From 34-65-8 sp964516135 (GTDB lineage: Bacteria; Pseudomonadota; Alphaproteobacteria; Sphingomonadales; Sphingomonadaceae): 64,000 nucleotides of DNA. Shown one piece after another: positions 50,620-59,421 of this stretch. Every line of letters begins with the position of its first letter. Position 1 is the first letter of the stretch. The DNA is taken from the NCBI GenBank assembly GCA_964516135.1, contig CAZEWN010000001.1:186001-250000 (forward strand), given 5' to 3'. The notes beneath the pieces are model-generated. The model did no database searches, was not told the origin of the DNA, and saw only the letters and a program-made list of their open reading frames with translations. A program made the position numbers and the translations under genes.

Positions 50620-50643
50620 TGGCGGGCGGAAAGCACTGGGCAG

Positions 50644-52212
50644 ATGCAGGCGAACGAAGAACAGACAGGACAGGATCAGGACGGACCATTGGTCCGGGCC
50701 GCGCAATATGTGCGCATGTCGACTGAGCATCAGAAATACTCGACCGAGAACCAGGCCGAGATCATCGCGCAATATGCCGCGCGGCGCGGCTTCGAGATCG
50801 TCAAGACCTATGAAGACTCTGGCAAGAGTGGGCTGAAGCTCGAAGGTCGCTTGGCCCTACAGCAACTGATTGACGATGTCCGGGCAGGACGGGCCGACTT
50901 CGACGCCGTGCTCGTCTACGATGTGAGCCGTTGGGGGCGCTTCCAGGATGCCGACGAAAGCGCCTATTACGAGTTCATCTGCCGCGAGGGCGGGATCACC
51001 GTCCACTATTGTGCCGAGCAGTTCGAGAATGACGGCAGCCTGAGCGCCACGATCATCAAGAGCATGAAGCGGGCCATGGCGGGCGAATACAGCCGCGAAC
51101 TGTCCGCCAAAGTGTTCACCGGGCAATGCCGTCTTATCCGGCTCGGCTATCGCCAGGGTGGCCCGGCCGGATATGGTCTGCGGCGCGTGCTAGTCGACGA
51201 GCATGGGCAAGTGAAGGCTGAACTTGCGCGCGGCGAGCACAAGAGCCTGCAAACCGACCGGGTCATCCTGCAGCCGGGGCCGCCCGAAGAAGTTGAGACA
51301 GTCCAACGTCTATACCGGATGTTTGTGGTGCAGCAGCGCAGCGAAAGCGAGATCGCCGATCTGCTCAATGGCGAAGGGATCAGAACCGACCTTGGCCGGG
51401 CGTGGACGCGCGGAGCCGTGCATCAGATTCTGACCAATGAGAAATACATCGGCAACAATGTCTACAACCGCATCTCCTACAAGCTGAAGGCGAAGCGCGT
51501 CGCCAATCCGCCCGATATGTGGGTGCGGCAGGATGGGGCTTTCGAACCGATCGTCGAGCAGGACTTCTTCGACGCCGCCCAGCGCATTATCCAGGAGCGC
51601 TCGCGCCGCTTCACCGACCAGGAACTCCTCGACCGCTTGTCCTGCGTTCTCGCCGAGAAGGGCTGGCTGTCGGGCATGGTCATCGACGAGCTCGACGATA
51701 TGCCGTCGAGTTCCACTTTCCGGCATCGCTTCGGCAGCCTGACCCGAGCCTATGAGCTGGTCGGATTCACTCCCTCACGCGACTACAGCTATATCGAGAT
51801 CAACCGGGCGCTGCGTGCGATGCACCCGGACGTTGTCGCGTCAGTGATCGGTGACATCGAGGCGCAAGGCGGCGCAGTCGAGCGCGATCATGTCTCCGAT
51901 CTGCTGCGGATCAATGATGAATTCACTGTCGCGCTGGTGATCGCCCGATGCAACGCTTCGCCCGCTGGCGGCCTACGATGGCAGGTCCGCTTCGATAGCG
52001 GCCTTCGCCCCGACCTGACCATTGCCGTCCGGATGGAGGACGATAATCGCACAGTGCGCGATTACTACCTGTTCCCCTGGCTCGATCTCAGCGAGACACC
52101 AAAACTGCGCCTCGCGCCCGACAACGGCATCCTGCTCGATGCTTTCCGCTACGACAGCCTCGACGCCTTCATCGACCTGACACGCCGCACCTCACTGAGG
52201 AAGGCGGCATGA
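50644..52212 (+). CDS. Large serine recombinase with unusual C-terminal region
   Basis: 522 aa. Resolvase-type catalytic domain (about 15-160): RAAQYVRMSTEHQKYSTENQ with Ser26, the ARRGFEIVKTYEDSGKSGLK region, VLVYDVSRWGRFQDADESAY and AGEYSRELSAKVF. A recombinase domain (about 170-320) follows: GGPAGYGLRRVLVD, RLYRMFVVQQRSESEIADLL, TRGAVHQILTNEKYIGNNVY. The usual CxxC zinc ribbon is missing. Instead, residues about 330-522 hold a region like homing-endonuclease-associated repeats (SSSTFRHRFGSLTRAYELVG) and a novel tail. It could integrate or excise the island. The ParB-like gene starts before its stop. Confidence 0.9.
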   Translation: MQANEEQTGQDQDGPLVRAAQYVRMSTEHQKYSTENQAEIIAQYAARRGFEIVKTYEDSGKSGLKLEGRLALQQLIDDVRAGRADFDAVLVYDVSRWGRFQDADESAYYEFICREGGITVHYCAEQFENDGSLSATIIKSMKRAMAGEYSRELSAKVFTGQCRLIRLGYRQGGPAGYGLRRVLVDEHGQVKAELARGEHKSLQTDRVILQPGPPEEVETVQRLYRMFVVQQRSESEIADLLNGEGIRTDLGRAWTRGAVHQILTNEKYIGNNVYNRISYKLKAKRVANPPDMWVRQDGAFEPIVEQDFFDAAQRIIQERSRRFTDQELLDRLSCVLAEKGWLSGMVIDELDDMPSSSTFRHRFGSLTRAYELVGFTPSRDYSYIEINRALRAMHPDVVASVIGDIEAQGGAVERDHVSDLLRINDEFTVALVIARCNASPAGGLRWQVRFDSGLRPDLTIAVRMEDDNRTVRDYYLFPWLDLSETPKLRLAPDNGILLDAFRYDSLDAFIDLTRRTSLRKAA

Positions 52213-53093
52213 GCGACGCAACCACCGAAATCCGGCAAGTACCGATCGATCTCATCACCGTGCTCAATCCGCGTGTGCGCAACAAGCGGGTGTTTCAAGA
52301 GCTGGTCGATTCCATTGCAGCGCTTGGCCTCAAGAAACCGATCACGGTCAGCCAGCGACCCGGAAAGAACCGCTATGATCTGGTCTGCGGACAGGGGCGG
52401 CTCGAAGCGTTCATGGCTCTTGGGGCGGCGGAAATCCCGGCGATGGTCGTTGAAGCGAGCGAAGAGGACTGCTTCGTCATGAGTCTGGTAGAGAACCTCG
52501 CGCGCCGCCAGCACAGCCCGCTCGAACTGGTTCACGGCATCGGAGAATTGTCGCAGCGCGGCTATTCGCATGCCGAGATCGCCGAGAAGGTCGGCTTCTC
52601 GATCGACTATGTCTCAGCCATCTGCGTGCTGCTCGAGCGTGGCGAGGAAAAGCTTATCAACGCGGTCGAGCGCGGCACAATTCCGCACTCAATCGCAATG
52701 GAAATCGCCAAGGCCAAGGAGGGCGAAGTCCAGAAGGCGCTGGCCGAACTCTATGAGGAGAACAAGCTGCCAGGAAACCAGGTCCTCGCGATCCGGCAGA
52801 TCATCGAGCAGCGCAAGGCGAGCGGCAAGCAAGTCCATCGCAACTCGAACACCGACGTGCGACCGCGGCGGGTCAGTTCGGAAAGCCTAATCCGCTCCTA
52901 CCAGCGCGAAACTGAACGCCAGAAACTGCTGATCAAGCGGGCTTCGCTTGCGCGAAGCCGCCTGCTGTTCGTGTCCAACGCACTTCGGCGGCTTCTAGCG
53001 GACGAGCATTTCGTAACCCTAATGCGTGCCGAAGGCATCACTTCCTTGCCTGAGGCTTTAGCCGAGCGTGTCGGTGCGGGGTTCGCGACATGA
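52209..53093 (+). CDS. ParB/RepB-like protein 1
   Basis: 294 aa. N-terminal ParB/sulfiredoxin-type nuclease domain: VPIDLITVLNPRVRNKRVFQ, LVCGQGRLEAFMALGAAEIP and the ENLARRQHSPLELVHGIGEL block. An HTH (about 115-150, YSHAEIAEKVGFSIDYVSAI) and a helical C-terminus follow. In ParB proteins the GERR-type motif binds CTP; here it reads CGQGRLEA, which departs from it. It overlaps the recombinase gene by four bases and the second ParB-like gene by four bases, so the three are co-translated. A function in recombination control, not partition, is suggested by context. Confidence 0.85.
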   Translation: MSDATTEIRQVPIDLITVLNPRVRNKRVFQELVDSIAALGLKKPITVSQRPGKNRYDLVCGQGRLEAFMALGAAEIPAMVVEASEEDCFVMSLVENLARRQHSPLELVHGIGELSQRGYSHAEIAEKVGFSIDYVSAICVLLERGEEKLINAVERGTIPHSIAMEIAKAKEGEVQKALAELYEENKLPGNQVLAIRQIIEQRKASGKQVHRNSNTDVRPRRVSSESLIRSYQRETERQKLLIKRASLARSRLLFVSNALRRLLADEHFVTLMRAEGITSLPEALAERVGAGFAT

Positions 53094-53983
53094 CCAAACC
53101 GGTCAGGATCGCCTTCGAGCAGGACGTAGTCACGGTTCCCATCGACCGGCTTCTGCCGACAAAGAATCTGCCTAAAACCCTGCTGAAAGGCGTCAAATAC
53201 AGCCGGATCGTTGCGTCGATTGCCGAAGTGGGGATCATCGAACCACTGTCGGTTGCGCAACAGAAAGGCGGGACTTATCTCCTGCTCGACGGACACGTGC
53301 GGCTCGCAGCCTTGCGCGAGCAGGATGTCAGCGAGGCGCCGTGCATCATCGCGCATGACGATGAATCCTTCACCTACAACAAGCGAGTCAATCGCCTAGC
53401 GGTGATCCAGGAACACTACATGATCGTGCGGGCACTTGATCGGGGTGTCTCAGAGGAGAGGCTCGCCCGTACGCTCAATGTCGACATCAAGGTCATTCGG
53501 AACCGGCGGCACCTCTTGCGCGGCATCAGCCAGGACGTCGCGGAACTGCTCAAAGACAAGCAGGTTGGCCATGTCGCGTTCCAGAAGCTGCGCAAGATGA
53601 AGCCCATTCGGCAACTCGAAGTCGCTGAGCTCATGGTCTCGGCGAACAACTTCACCTCGTCCTACGCCAAGGCGCTGCTCGCGACCACGAAGCCTGAAGA
53701 TCTTCACAACCCCGACGAGCAACGCAAGGCAACCGGGCTGACGACGGAACAGATGGAACGGCTTGAACGCGAAATGGCCGAGCTCAGCACCGACTACAAG
53801 GAACTGGAGATGTCCTACGGCGACGACATGCTTGTGCTGGTCGTGGCGTCAGGGTTCCTCGATCGTCTGCTCGGTAAACCGGAGATCGAGCGCTTTCTCG
53901 AAACGCGCCATCCCGAGTTCTTGGAGAATTTCAGGTCAATCGTTCAGGCGACATCGCTCGACCAGCCATCGACTGCTGGCTGA
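53090..53983 (+). CDS. ParB/RepB-like protein 2 (RepB C-terminal type)
   Basis: 297 aa. ParB-like N-terminus (VTVPIDRLLPTKNLPKTLLK, YSRIVASIAEVGIIEPLSV, YLLLDGHVRLAALREQDV), then a helical region like the plasmid partition protein RepB C-terminal family: LDRGVSEERLARTLNVDIKV, RRHLLRGISQDVAELLKDKQ, HVAFQKLRKMKPIRQLEVAE, LMVSANNFTSSYAKALLATT. It differs strongly from the first ParB-like protein, so it is not a recent duplicate. No ParA gene is present, which argues against classical partition. Last gene of the recombinase operon. Confidence 0.85.
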   Translation: MTKPVRIAFEQDVVTVPIDRLLPTKNLPKTLLKGVKYSRIVASIAEVGIIEPLSVAQQKGGTYLLLDGHVRLAALREQDVSEAPCIIAHDDESFTYNKRVNRLAVIQEHYMIVRALDRGVSEERLARTLNVDIKVIRNRRHLLRGISQDVAELLKDKQVGHVAFQKLRKMKPIRQLEVAELMVSANNFTSSYAKALLATTKPEDLHNPDEQRKATGLTTEQMERLEREMAELSTDYKELEMSYGDDMLVLVVASGFLDRLLGKPEIERFLETRHPEFLENFRSIVQATSLDQPSTAG

Positions 53984-54310
53984 TTGACCTGACAAGAGGG
54001 GGACCGGGACCCGAAATCGCCGGGACCGTCGGAGAAGCCGCCGTGTGGGGCGGATCAAGGGCGGCGGCGGGAATGGCGGCGAACCCGCAGCAAGCCCGCT
54101 AGGCCAGTCGCCATAGGACTGGCTGCATGCCGCTTGCGGCATGTTTCGGGATGAGGGCGGCCCGGGGCGCGTCGGTGCGGGGGGCCGGCGCGCCCCATTT
54201 TCTTCGGCTTAAGATTGGCGGATGGCCCTCCGTGGGGGGCAACGAAAGTGTGGAATCGAAGTTTCGAAACCCAAGACAACGCCGACGAAGTAGATACTTT
54301 TTCGCTCCCT
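53984..54310. other. Structured noncoding stretch between recombinase operon and sbcC
   Basis: No convincing gene. Three dyads are visible: GCCAGTC/GACTGGC at about 54101-54124, CATGCCGC-TT-GCGGCATG at 54125-54142, and a terminator-like GGGGCGCG/CGCGCCCC at 54164-54196. A 72-codon open frame at 54127-54345 overlaps the sbcC 3' end and reads Arg/Gly-rich; I do not call it. Confidence 0.5.
54164..54201 (+). terminator. Possible terminator of the recombinase operon
   Basis: Stem GGGGCGCG (54164-54171) / CGCGCCCC (54189-54196) with a 17-base loop, followed by ATTTTC. The long loop makes it weaker than the other terminators in the window. Confidence 0.45.
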
Positions 54311-57300
54311 TCAGGCCATTCGGACCTCGATCTGGCTGCCGTTGATACCCTTGTGCACGGTGAAACCATTGGGGACTGCCTGCTGGACCAATGGCACATG
54401 AGAAATCAGTCCTACGGCGCGTCGCTCACCTACGATGTTCTGGAGGACCTGCAGGACCTGATCCAGCGTGCCAGCGTCGTTTTCAGTGTCGAGGCTGCCA
54501 AAGCCCTCGTCGATGAAAATCGTATCCAGCCTTATGGCTCCATTGGTCATTTCCACGATGTCAGAAAGCCCCAAAGCCAGCGACAGGGCTGCAATGAAGG
54601 TTTCGCCGCCCGACAGGGTAATGATTTCGCGGGCCCGACCAGTCTCGATGTCGTGAACCCGCACATCGAGACCCCGCTTCGACCGCCCACCGACACTGAC
54701 GGTGTCGCGTTCGAAACGATATCGACCACCTGTCATCGGATCGAGCCTCAGATTTGCGGCTTCAAGGACCTGATCAAACATTGCGCCAATGGCAAAGGTC
54801 TCAAGGGTAGTGCGTAGCTCGTTCTGCCCGTCAAACGCTTCGGCCAGACCGCGCAGCGAGCCAGAACTTTGCTCGAGATCCTGCAGATTCTTCAATTCAT
54901 CAGCCAGGCTCGTTTGCAGATCGACGAGCGCTTGATGCTTCTGCTGTGCTCCAGCGCTGTTCCTTGCGGCTTCATCGGCTGCTGCCTGCGCTTGAACGCA
55001 GTTGAGCCGAAATGGCTCCAGGCTGGGCCGCTGGGCACTACCAACGGCATTCCTTGCTGCCGACAATCGCCCCCGCGCTCTCGCCAGTTCCTTGTCGAAT
55101 TTGGCAATCGTCTCTTCCAGCTCTCCAATCAATTCGATGTCGGGAATGGCAGAGCGATAGGCCGCTTCGGAGATGTCGAGTTCGACGAGGCGACTCTCAA
55201 ATCCGGCCTGCTTTCTCGCGACGTCGTCCGCGCAATCCTTGAGCGAGACCTGCGCGCTCTGCTTGGCCGCTTCGGCTTTGATCTGCGCGGCTTGGTCACT
55301 CTGTTGTTGCGCGATCGCGTCGGTGATCGCCTTCTTCCGCAGATCAAGTTCACCGGTCGTGGCCTCAATCGCGGCCTGAAGCGCAGCCGGGTCCCGCAAT
55401 TCTTCCGGGACCGACGCGATGCGGTCCGTATAAGCCTGGCGGGCAACAGCTTCGGCAGTCGTTGCCGCGCTCAGAGCGGAATTGGCCTGCTGGAGCTTGG
55501 TGGTTGTCGTAAGCTTTCGCTCACGCAGTTCCTCAACTTCCTTCGCGAGAAGCGTGACATCGGCAATTTCACCGAGTTCCTCGATTGCCTCGACAGCTAG
55601 CCGATAGTCAGTGTCGATCTCGTCCATACCGCGCCGGGGCGCTGGAAGATCGGAAATTGCTGCCCGGCGCGCCGCCAAGGTTGCAGTTGCCGAACTGACG
55701 CGTGATTGAGCCTCGCGATCGTGCTTTGCCGCGGCGATGGAAGCGGACTGGGTGCCTCGCCACGCCTTCTCAAGCAGCGCTGCATCGCCTGCCCCTTGAG
55801 CTGGCTGGGGATGATTGCCGGAACCGCAAACTGGGCAAGGCATGCCATCTTCCAGCCGCTCAGCTAGGATGCTGGCTTGCGCAGAAATGAACTCATTTTC
55901 GCATGCGGTTTCATCTTCCTCCGCGCTACGATGGCGGGCCTGCGCATCCAAAGCGGCCGCAGAGGCTGCTTCGAAATCAGCCTGTGCCTGTTCAGCAGCT
56001 TCGCGTGCACGCAGATGGGCATTTGCACTGTCCAGTTCATGCTTCAGCTTGTCTCGCTCACCGATCAATCGTTGCCGCTCGCCGGTGTTCCTCTGGGCAA
56101 CCGCGTACGAGTCAGACTTCTCATCGAAGCTCTGCTCGGCCTTCTGATAGTCGGAAGCTGCTTGCTCATGAACCTGCTTGGCTCCGTTCAGGGCACTGAG
56201 GGCATTTTCATGCTGCCTGTGCCGCTCTGAAGAATCGGCCAGAACCTGCTTGTGCCGATCCAGTTCATCGATCCTCCGGGCCAGGCCATCGAGTTCGTGC
56301 TCGCGGGACCGGAGATCATCCAGTTTCACAGTAGCCGCCAATGCAGCGTCGCTTGCCCGCATTGCTTCTCCCGCGGCTTTGGCCAGTGCAGTTTCGGCTG
56401 CGGCATGGCGCGTGCGAGCGTCAGCTAGACTGTTATCGAGATCTGCCATCCGGCGCGCCAGTTCGGCCCTGGATTTGCGGGCACGTATGGCCTCGATTTC
56501 AGTGGCTTCGCCTTCGAGCACCTTCAAGGCCGCGTCTGCTGCGTCCACCTCGCCAAACAATCTCTCCTGGGCCTCGGCTGCTGCAAATGCGCTGTTCGCG
56601 GCGTTGAGTGCCGCAGTTGTTTCAGCCACAGTCAGTCGGCTCAATTCATATCGTTCGAGCGCTGACGCGATGCCGGAGCTAAGTTCTTCTGAGCTGGCAA
56701 AGCCTTCTGCGTGGAGCCGCTGCCCGTTCAATCGATGGCCATCCTCGATCTCGCGTCGGATGTCCGCAGCATCTGCCTTGAGCTTTTCCGTGAGCCTCCG
56801 GTAGAGTGATACGTCAAACAGTTCGCGCAGGATTTCGAGCCTGTCCTTACTGTTCGAGACCAGGAATCGCTCGAACCGGCCCTGTGGCAGCAGCACAATC
56901 TGGCGAAACTGCTGCGCGCCATAGCCGAGCAGTTCTTCAATATGCTTCACAACATCGCTGACTTTGCGTTCGGCGATCGGAGTGCCACAACAATCCGGAT
57001 TGACATCGTCGACAGCGATTTCCGACACGTCGAACAGCCATGCCGCATGTGCCTGCATAGTCTGTCCTTCCCCTCGGCTCTTGGGACGAGCTTGATCGGG
57101 GATGCGCCGGACGAAATAACGCTTGTCGCCGAGTTCGAATTGCAGGCTGACCTCGGTCAGTAGTGCCTCCGGTGCGAAATCCGACCGCATCGTGCCGATG
57201 CCCTGCTCTTCTTTCGCGCCTTCGCCAAACAGGGCAAAAGCGATCGCGCTGAAGATCGACGACTTACCTGATCCGGTTGGCCCATAGATGCCGAAGAGAC

Positions 57301-57385
57301 CGGCATCCGTGGCTTCGCGGAAATCAATGGTTTCGACCCCGCCGTAAGGGCCGAAAGCGCTGATGGTCAGTTTGATCGGCCTCAT
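54311..57385 (-). CDS. sbcC: SbcC-like SMC-family ATPase
   Basis: 1024 aa. DNA-end-processing ATPase partner of SbcD (bacterial Rad50). Walker A is FGIYGPTGSGKSSIF (35-42), with Q-loop RQIVLLPQGRFERFLVSN. Two long coiled-coil arms flank a zinc hook GMPCPVCGSGNHP (Cys517, Cys520) at the exact midpoint. The C-terminal lobe has EIITLSGGETFIAALSLALG (signature), RLDTIFIDEGFGSLDTEND (Walker B) and the switch His in LISHVP. All motifs are intact. Its start overlaps the sbcD stop. The operon lies in the island and diverges from a WYL regulator, so it may serve as element maintenance or phage defence and not as housekeeping SbcCD. Confidence 0.95.
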   Translation of the reverse strand: MRPIKLTISAFGPYGGVETIDFREATDAGLFGIYGPTGSGKSSIFSAIAFALFGEGAKEEQGIGTMRSDFAPEALLTEVSLQFELGDKRYFVRRIPDQARPKSRGEGQTMQAHAAWLFDVSEIAVDDVNPDCCGTPIAERKVSDVVKHIEELLGYGAQQFRQIVLLPQGRFERFLVSNSKDRLEILRELFDVSLYRRLTEKLKADAADIRREIEDGHRLNGQRLHAEGFASSEELSSGIASALERYELSRLTVAETTAALNAANSAFAAAEAQERLFGEVDAADAALKVLEGEATEIEAIRARKSRAELARRMADLDNSLADARTRHAAAETALAKAAGEAMRASDAALAATVKLDDLRSREHELDGLARRIDELDRHKQVLADSSERHRQHENALSALNGAKQVHEQAASDYQKAEQSFDEKSDSYAVAQRNTGERQRLIGERDKLKHELDSANAHLRAREAAEQAQADFEAASAAALDAQARHRSAEEDETACENEFISAQASILAERLEDGMPCPVCGSGNHPQPAQGAGDAALLEKAWRGTQSASIAAAKHDREAQSRVSSATATLAARRAAISDLPAPRRGMDEIDTDYRLAVEAIEELGEIADVTLLAKEVEELRERKLTTTTKLQQANSALSAATTAEAVARQAYTDRIASVPEELRDPAALQAAIEATTGELDLRKKAITDAIAQQQSDQAAQIKAEAAKQSAQVSLKDCADDVARKQAGFESRLVELDISEAAYRSAIPDIELIGELEETIAKFDKELARARGRLSAARNAVGSAQRPSLEPFRLNCVQAQAAADEAARNSAGAQQKHQALVDLQTSLADELKNLQDLEQSSGSLRGLAEAFDGQNELRTTLETFAIGAMFDQVLEAANLRLDPMTGGRYRFERDTVSVGGRSKRGLDVRVHDIETGRAREIITLSGGETFIAALSLALGLSDIVEMTNGAIRLDTIFIDEGFGSLDTENDAGTLDQVLQVLQNIVGERRAVGLISHVPLVQQAVPNGFTVHKGINGSQIEVRMA

Positions 57386-58527
57386 TGCCCTTCCTCCGTT
57401 GTCTCGAACGCATGAAGGGCGGAGGCGACAATCCCTGTCTCCGTCTCTGACAGCGCTTCACCGCGGACGAACTCGAGGAAAGTCGAAGCCAGTGTTTGTG
57501 GATCGTCGATTGCCGCCCGTTGTTCTTCGAGGCGTTCTGTGACGGGCCGCTCATTGCGTTCATAAACGAGCTGGATCGCATTCGGGTAGAACTCCCGGAT
57601 CCTTTTCATTGGGTCTATCTGCGGTGTCTCATCGGTCAGAACGACACGCACGAGATCATGGGAAACCCCGGTTGCTGCCAGCAGCTCCAGAAGCTTGCCG
57701 CGGATGGATCGCACCTGTCGTAGCGGTTGGATGGGCATCACCGTCACGTCGACGCTGCCGTCAGGTGCGAGATCGATCAGACTGACGGACTTTTCCTGAC
57801 CTTCTTCGTCAAAACCGAAGGCCAGTGGTGCGCCGGAATATCGGATATGATCGTGTCCCACCGATTGCGGGCGGTGCAGGTGTCCGAGCGCAACATAATG
57901 CGCGCGGTCGAATGCGCTCGCCGATACCGTTTCAATCCCGCCAACAGTCCGCACTAGAGGACGCTCGCTTTCGCTCGTCGCTGCGCCATCGACGAATGCA
58001 TGGGCAACGACGACCCAGCGCATATCGTCGCCGACGTGCTTGCGCGCACTCGCAATCTGAGCGCGGATGACATCGGCAGGACAGGCAATTCCGTCGTCTT
58101 CGAAGCACAGCCGTGCCGCATATTCGAATGCGAAAGGCAACGCTGAGATCGCCACCGGACCATGGGCATCAGAGATGATCAACGGCCTTTCGTCTTCATC
58201 CAATGGTCCTCGCACGATTGCCTCACCATCATTTGCGAGAACGCCCATTGCTCCGATCTGAGCAGCGGAATCATGGTTGCCTGCGATCAGGACGATGGCG
58301 GCGTCGGAGGTTGCTCGTACCGTCGTCAGGAATTCGGAAAGCCGTCTGATTGCGGTTTGGGGCGGGTTGGCCCGGTCGAAAATGTCACCCGCGACGATCA
58401 CAACGTCCGGCCGATGATCATCGATGATCGACAGGATTTGGACGAGGACGTGGTCGTGGTCTTCCTCCAGGCTCAGACCATGGAACTGACGGCCCAAATG
58501 CCAATCACTGGTGTGCAAGATGCGCAT
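57382..58527 (-). CDS. sbcD: SbcD-like Mre11-family exonuclease
   Basis: 381 aa. Metallophosphoesterase nuclease: MRILHTSDWHLGRQFHGLSL (Asp8, His10), DVVIVAGDIFDRANPP, IVLIAGNHDSAAQI, VVVAHAFVDG and YVALGHLHRPQSVG, all five metal-binding blocks present. The C-terminal part (about 280-381) is the capping/SbcC-binding region. With SbcC it would cut hairpins, palindromes and blocked DNA ends. The TGA overlaps the sbcC start. Transcription begins in an AT-rich 51-bp gap shared with the WYL regulator. Confidence 0.95.
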   Translation of the reverse strand: MRILHTSDWHLGRQFHGLSLEEDHDHVLVQILSIIDDHRPDVVIVAGDIFDRANPPQTAIRRLSEFLTTVRATSDAAIVLIAGNHDSAAQIGAMGVLANDGEAIVRGPLDEDERPLIISDAHGPVAISALPFAFEYAARLCFEDDGIACPADVIRAQIASARKHVGDDMRWVVVAHAFVDGAATSESERPLVRTVGGIETVSASAFDRAHYVALGHLHRPQSVGHDHIRYSGAPLAFGFDEEGQEKSVSLIDLAPDGSVDVTVMPIQPLRQVRSIRGKLLELLAATGVSHDLVRVVLTDETPQIDPMKRIREFYPNAIQLVYERNERPVTERLEEQRAAIDDPQTLASTFLEFVRGEALSETETGIVASALHAFETTEEGQ

Positions 58528-58545
58528 TTAACGGTCCTCGAATCT

Positions 58546-58568
58546 CTATATGTATAAAATTTATATAG
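58546..58568. promoter_or_regulatory. AT-rich dyad in the sbcD/WYL divergent promoter
   Basis: Arms CTATAT (58546-58551) and ATATAG (58563-58568) form an inverted repeat. Nested in it is TATAAA-A-TTTATA (58553-58565). The block is the only AT-rich part of the 51-bp gap and lies where both promoters' -10 regions would be, so it is a likely operator of the WYL regulator. Confidence 0.55.
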
Positions 58569-58578
58569 ACAGGGACGG

Positions 58579-59376
58579 GTGAGTCAAGTAGCTTCCGACC
58601 CGATGAATGGTTCTGCACTCAAACCGGCGATGCTCGCCCGACTGGTCTATCTCGACCAATGCCTGACGTGGCGCGGGCAAGTGAACCGTAAGGACCTGAT
58701 AGAGCGGTTCGGTATTTCCTCCCCTCAGGCCGCGATCGATTTCAGGGAGTATCTGGAGCGGGTCGCCGAGCCGAAGCCGACCTATGACACGGTCCGTAAA
58801 TGCTATGTGGCTGATCGCGAACATGTTGGATTGCCGATCCCGCACGACACCGGCTCGCCCGATGAGCTAATTGCTGGCGCTGCCGAGGACGAGTTCTCGC
58901 GCCTGCCGTCGCCGGTGCGGCTGTGTCCGCCTCTCATCATGCGCCAGCTTTATCAGGCAATCGAGCAGCGGTTGAAGATCGAACTCGACTATGTTTCGAT
59001 GTCGAGCGGGCTGCGCCTGAACCAATGGATCGCCCCCGCTCATTTCGCATCGGACGGTGAGCGATTGCATGTCCGGGCCTGGAGTTTCCATCACCAGGAC
59101 TGGCGCGACTATCTTCCTGTGCGGGTTCTACCCGAAAGCAGCTTTTCTGTCGCGCCGATCGGCGAAGAGCTTCCGCGAGATGCTGATTGGGAAGACCTGA
59201 TTGAGATCCGCCTCAGGCCGCTGAGCGGCCTTTCGGAAGCGCAGAAGGCCGCCGTCCGACTGGAATACGGCTTCACAGAGGATGTCCTGAGCTTTCAGGT
59301 GCGAAAGTCGCTGGAGTTCTACATCGAGCGCCGTTGGGGCCTCAACCGGCCGGGGGCGAGATTGGAACGGTGCTAG
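58579..59376 (+). CDS. WYL-domain transcriptional regulator (BrxR/CapW-like)
   Basis: 265 aa from a GTG at 58579 (AGGGA upstream); ATG 58603 is an alternative. N-terminal winged helix (RLVYLDQCLTWRGQVNRKDL, ERFGISSPQAAIDFREYLE), linker YDTVRKCYVA, a WYL domain at about 125-190 (IEQRLKIELDYVSMSSGLRL, RLHVRAWSFHHQDWRDYLPV) and a C-terminal WCX-like segment. This is the plan of the BrxR/CapW repressors that guard BREX and CBASS defence operons. Here it diverges from sbcCD with an AT-rich dyad between them, so it probably represses sbcCD. The ligand is unknown. Confidence 0.85.
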   Translation: MSQVASDPMNGSALKPAMLARLVYLDQCLTWRGQVNRKDLIERFGISSPQAAIDFREYLERVAEPKPTYDTVRKCYVADREHVGLPIPHDTGSPDELIAGAAEDEFSRLPSPVRLCPPLIMRQLYQAIEQRLKIELDYVSMSSGLRLNQWIAPAHFASDGERLHVRAWSFHHQDWRDYLPVRVLPESSFSVAPIGEELPRDADWEDLIEIRLRPLSGLSEAQKAAVRLEYGFTEDVLSFQVRKSLEFYIERRWGLNRPGARLERC

Positions 59377-59381
59377 CTTCT

Positions 59382-59410
59382 GGCGGGCACGCGACCGCCC
59401 GCCGTCTGTT
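59382..59410 (+). terminator. Hairpin between WYL gene and CoiA-like gene
   Basis: Perfect 7-bp stem GGCGGGC (59382-59388) / GCCCGCC (59397-59403) with an eight-base loop, followed by GTCTGTTT. It starts six bases after the WYL stop codon. It may terminate or attenuate transcription into the downstream gene. Confidence 0.5.
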
Positions 59411-59421
59411 TGGAGGTGATC

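Noticed and set aside
52209..53983. A repABC or ParAB plasmid partition locus
   Set aside because: No ParA/RepA ATPase or RepC initiator is encoded nearby; the two ParB-like genes are in an operon with a recombinase.
54127..54345. 72-codon open frame between the recombinase operon and sbcC
   Set aside because: Arg/Gly-rich, no ribosome binding site, and it runs into the antisense 3' end of sbcC over dyad-forming DNA.
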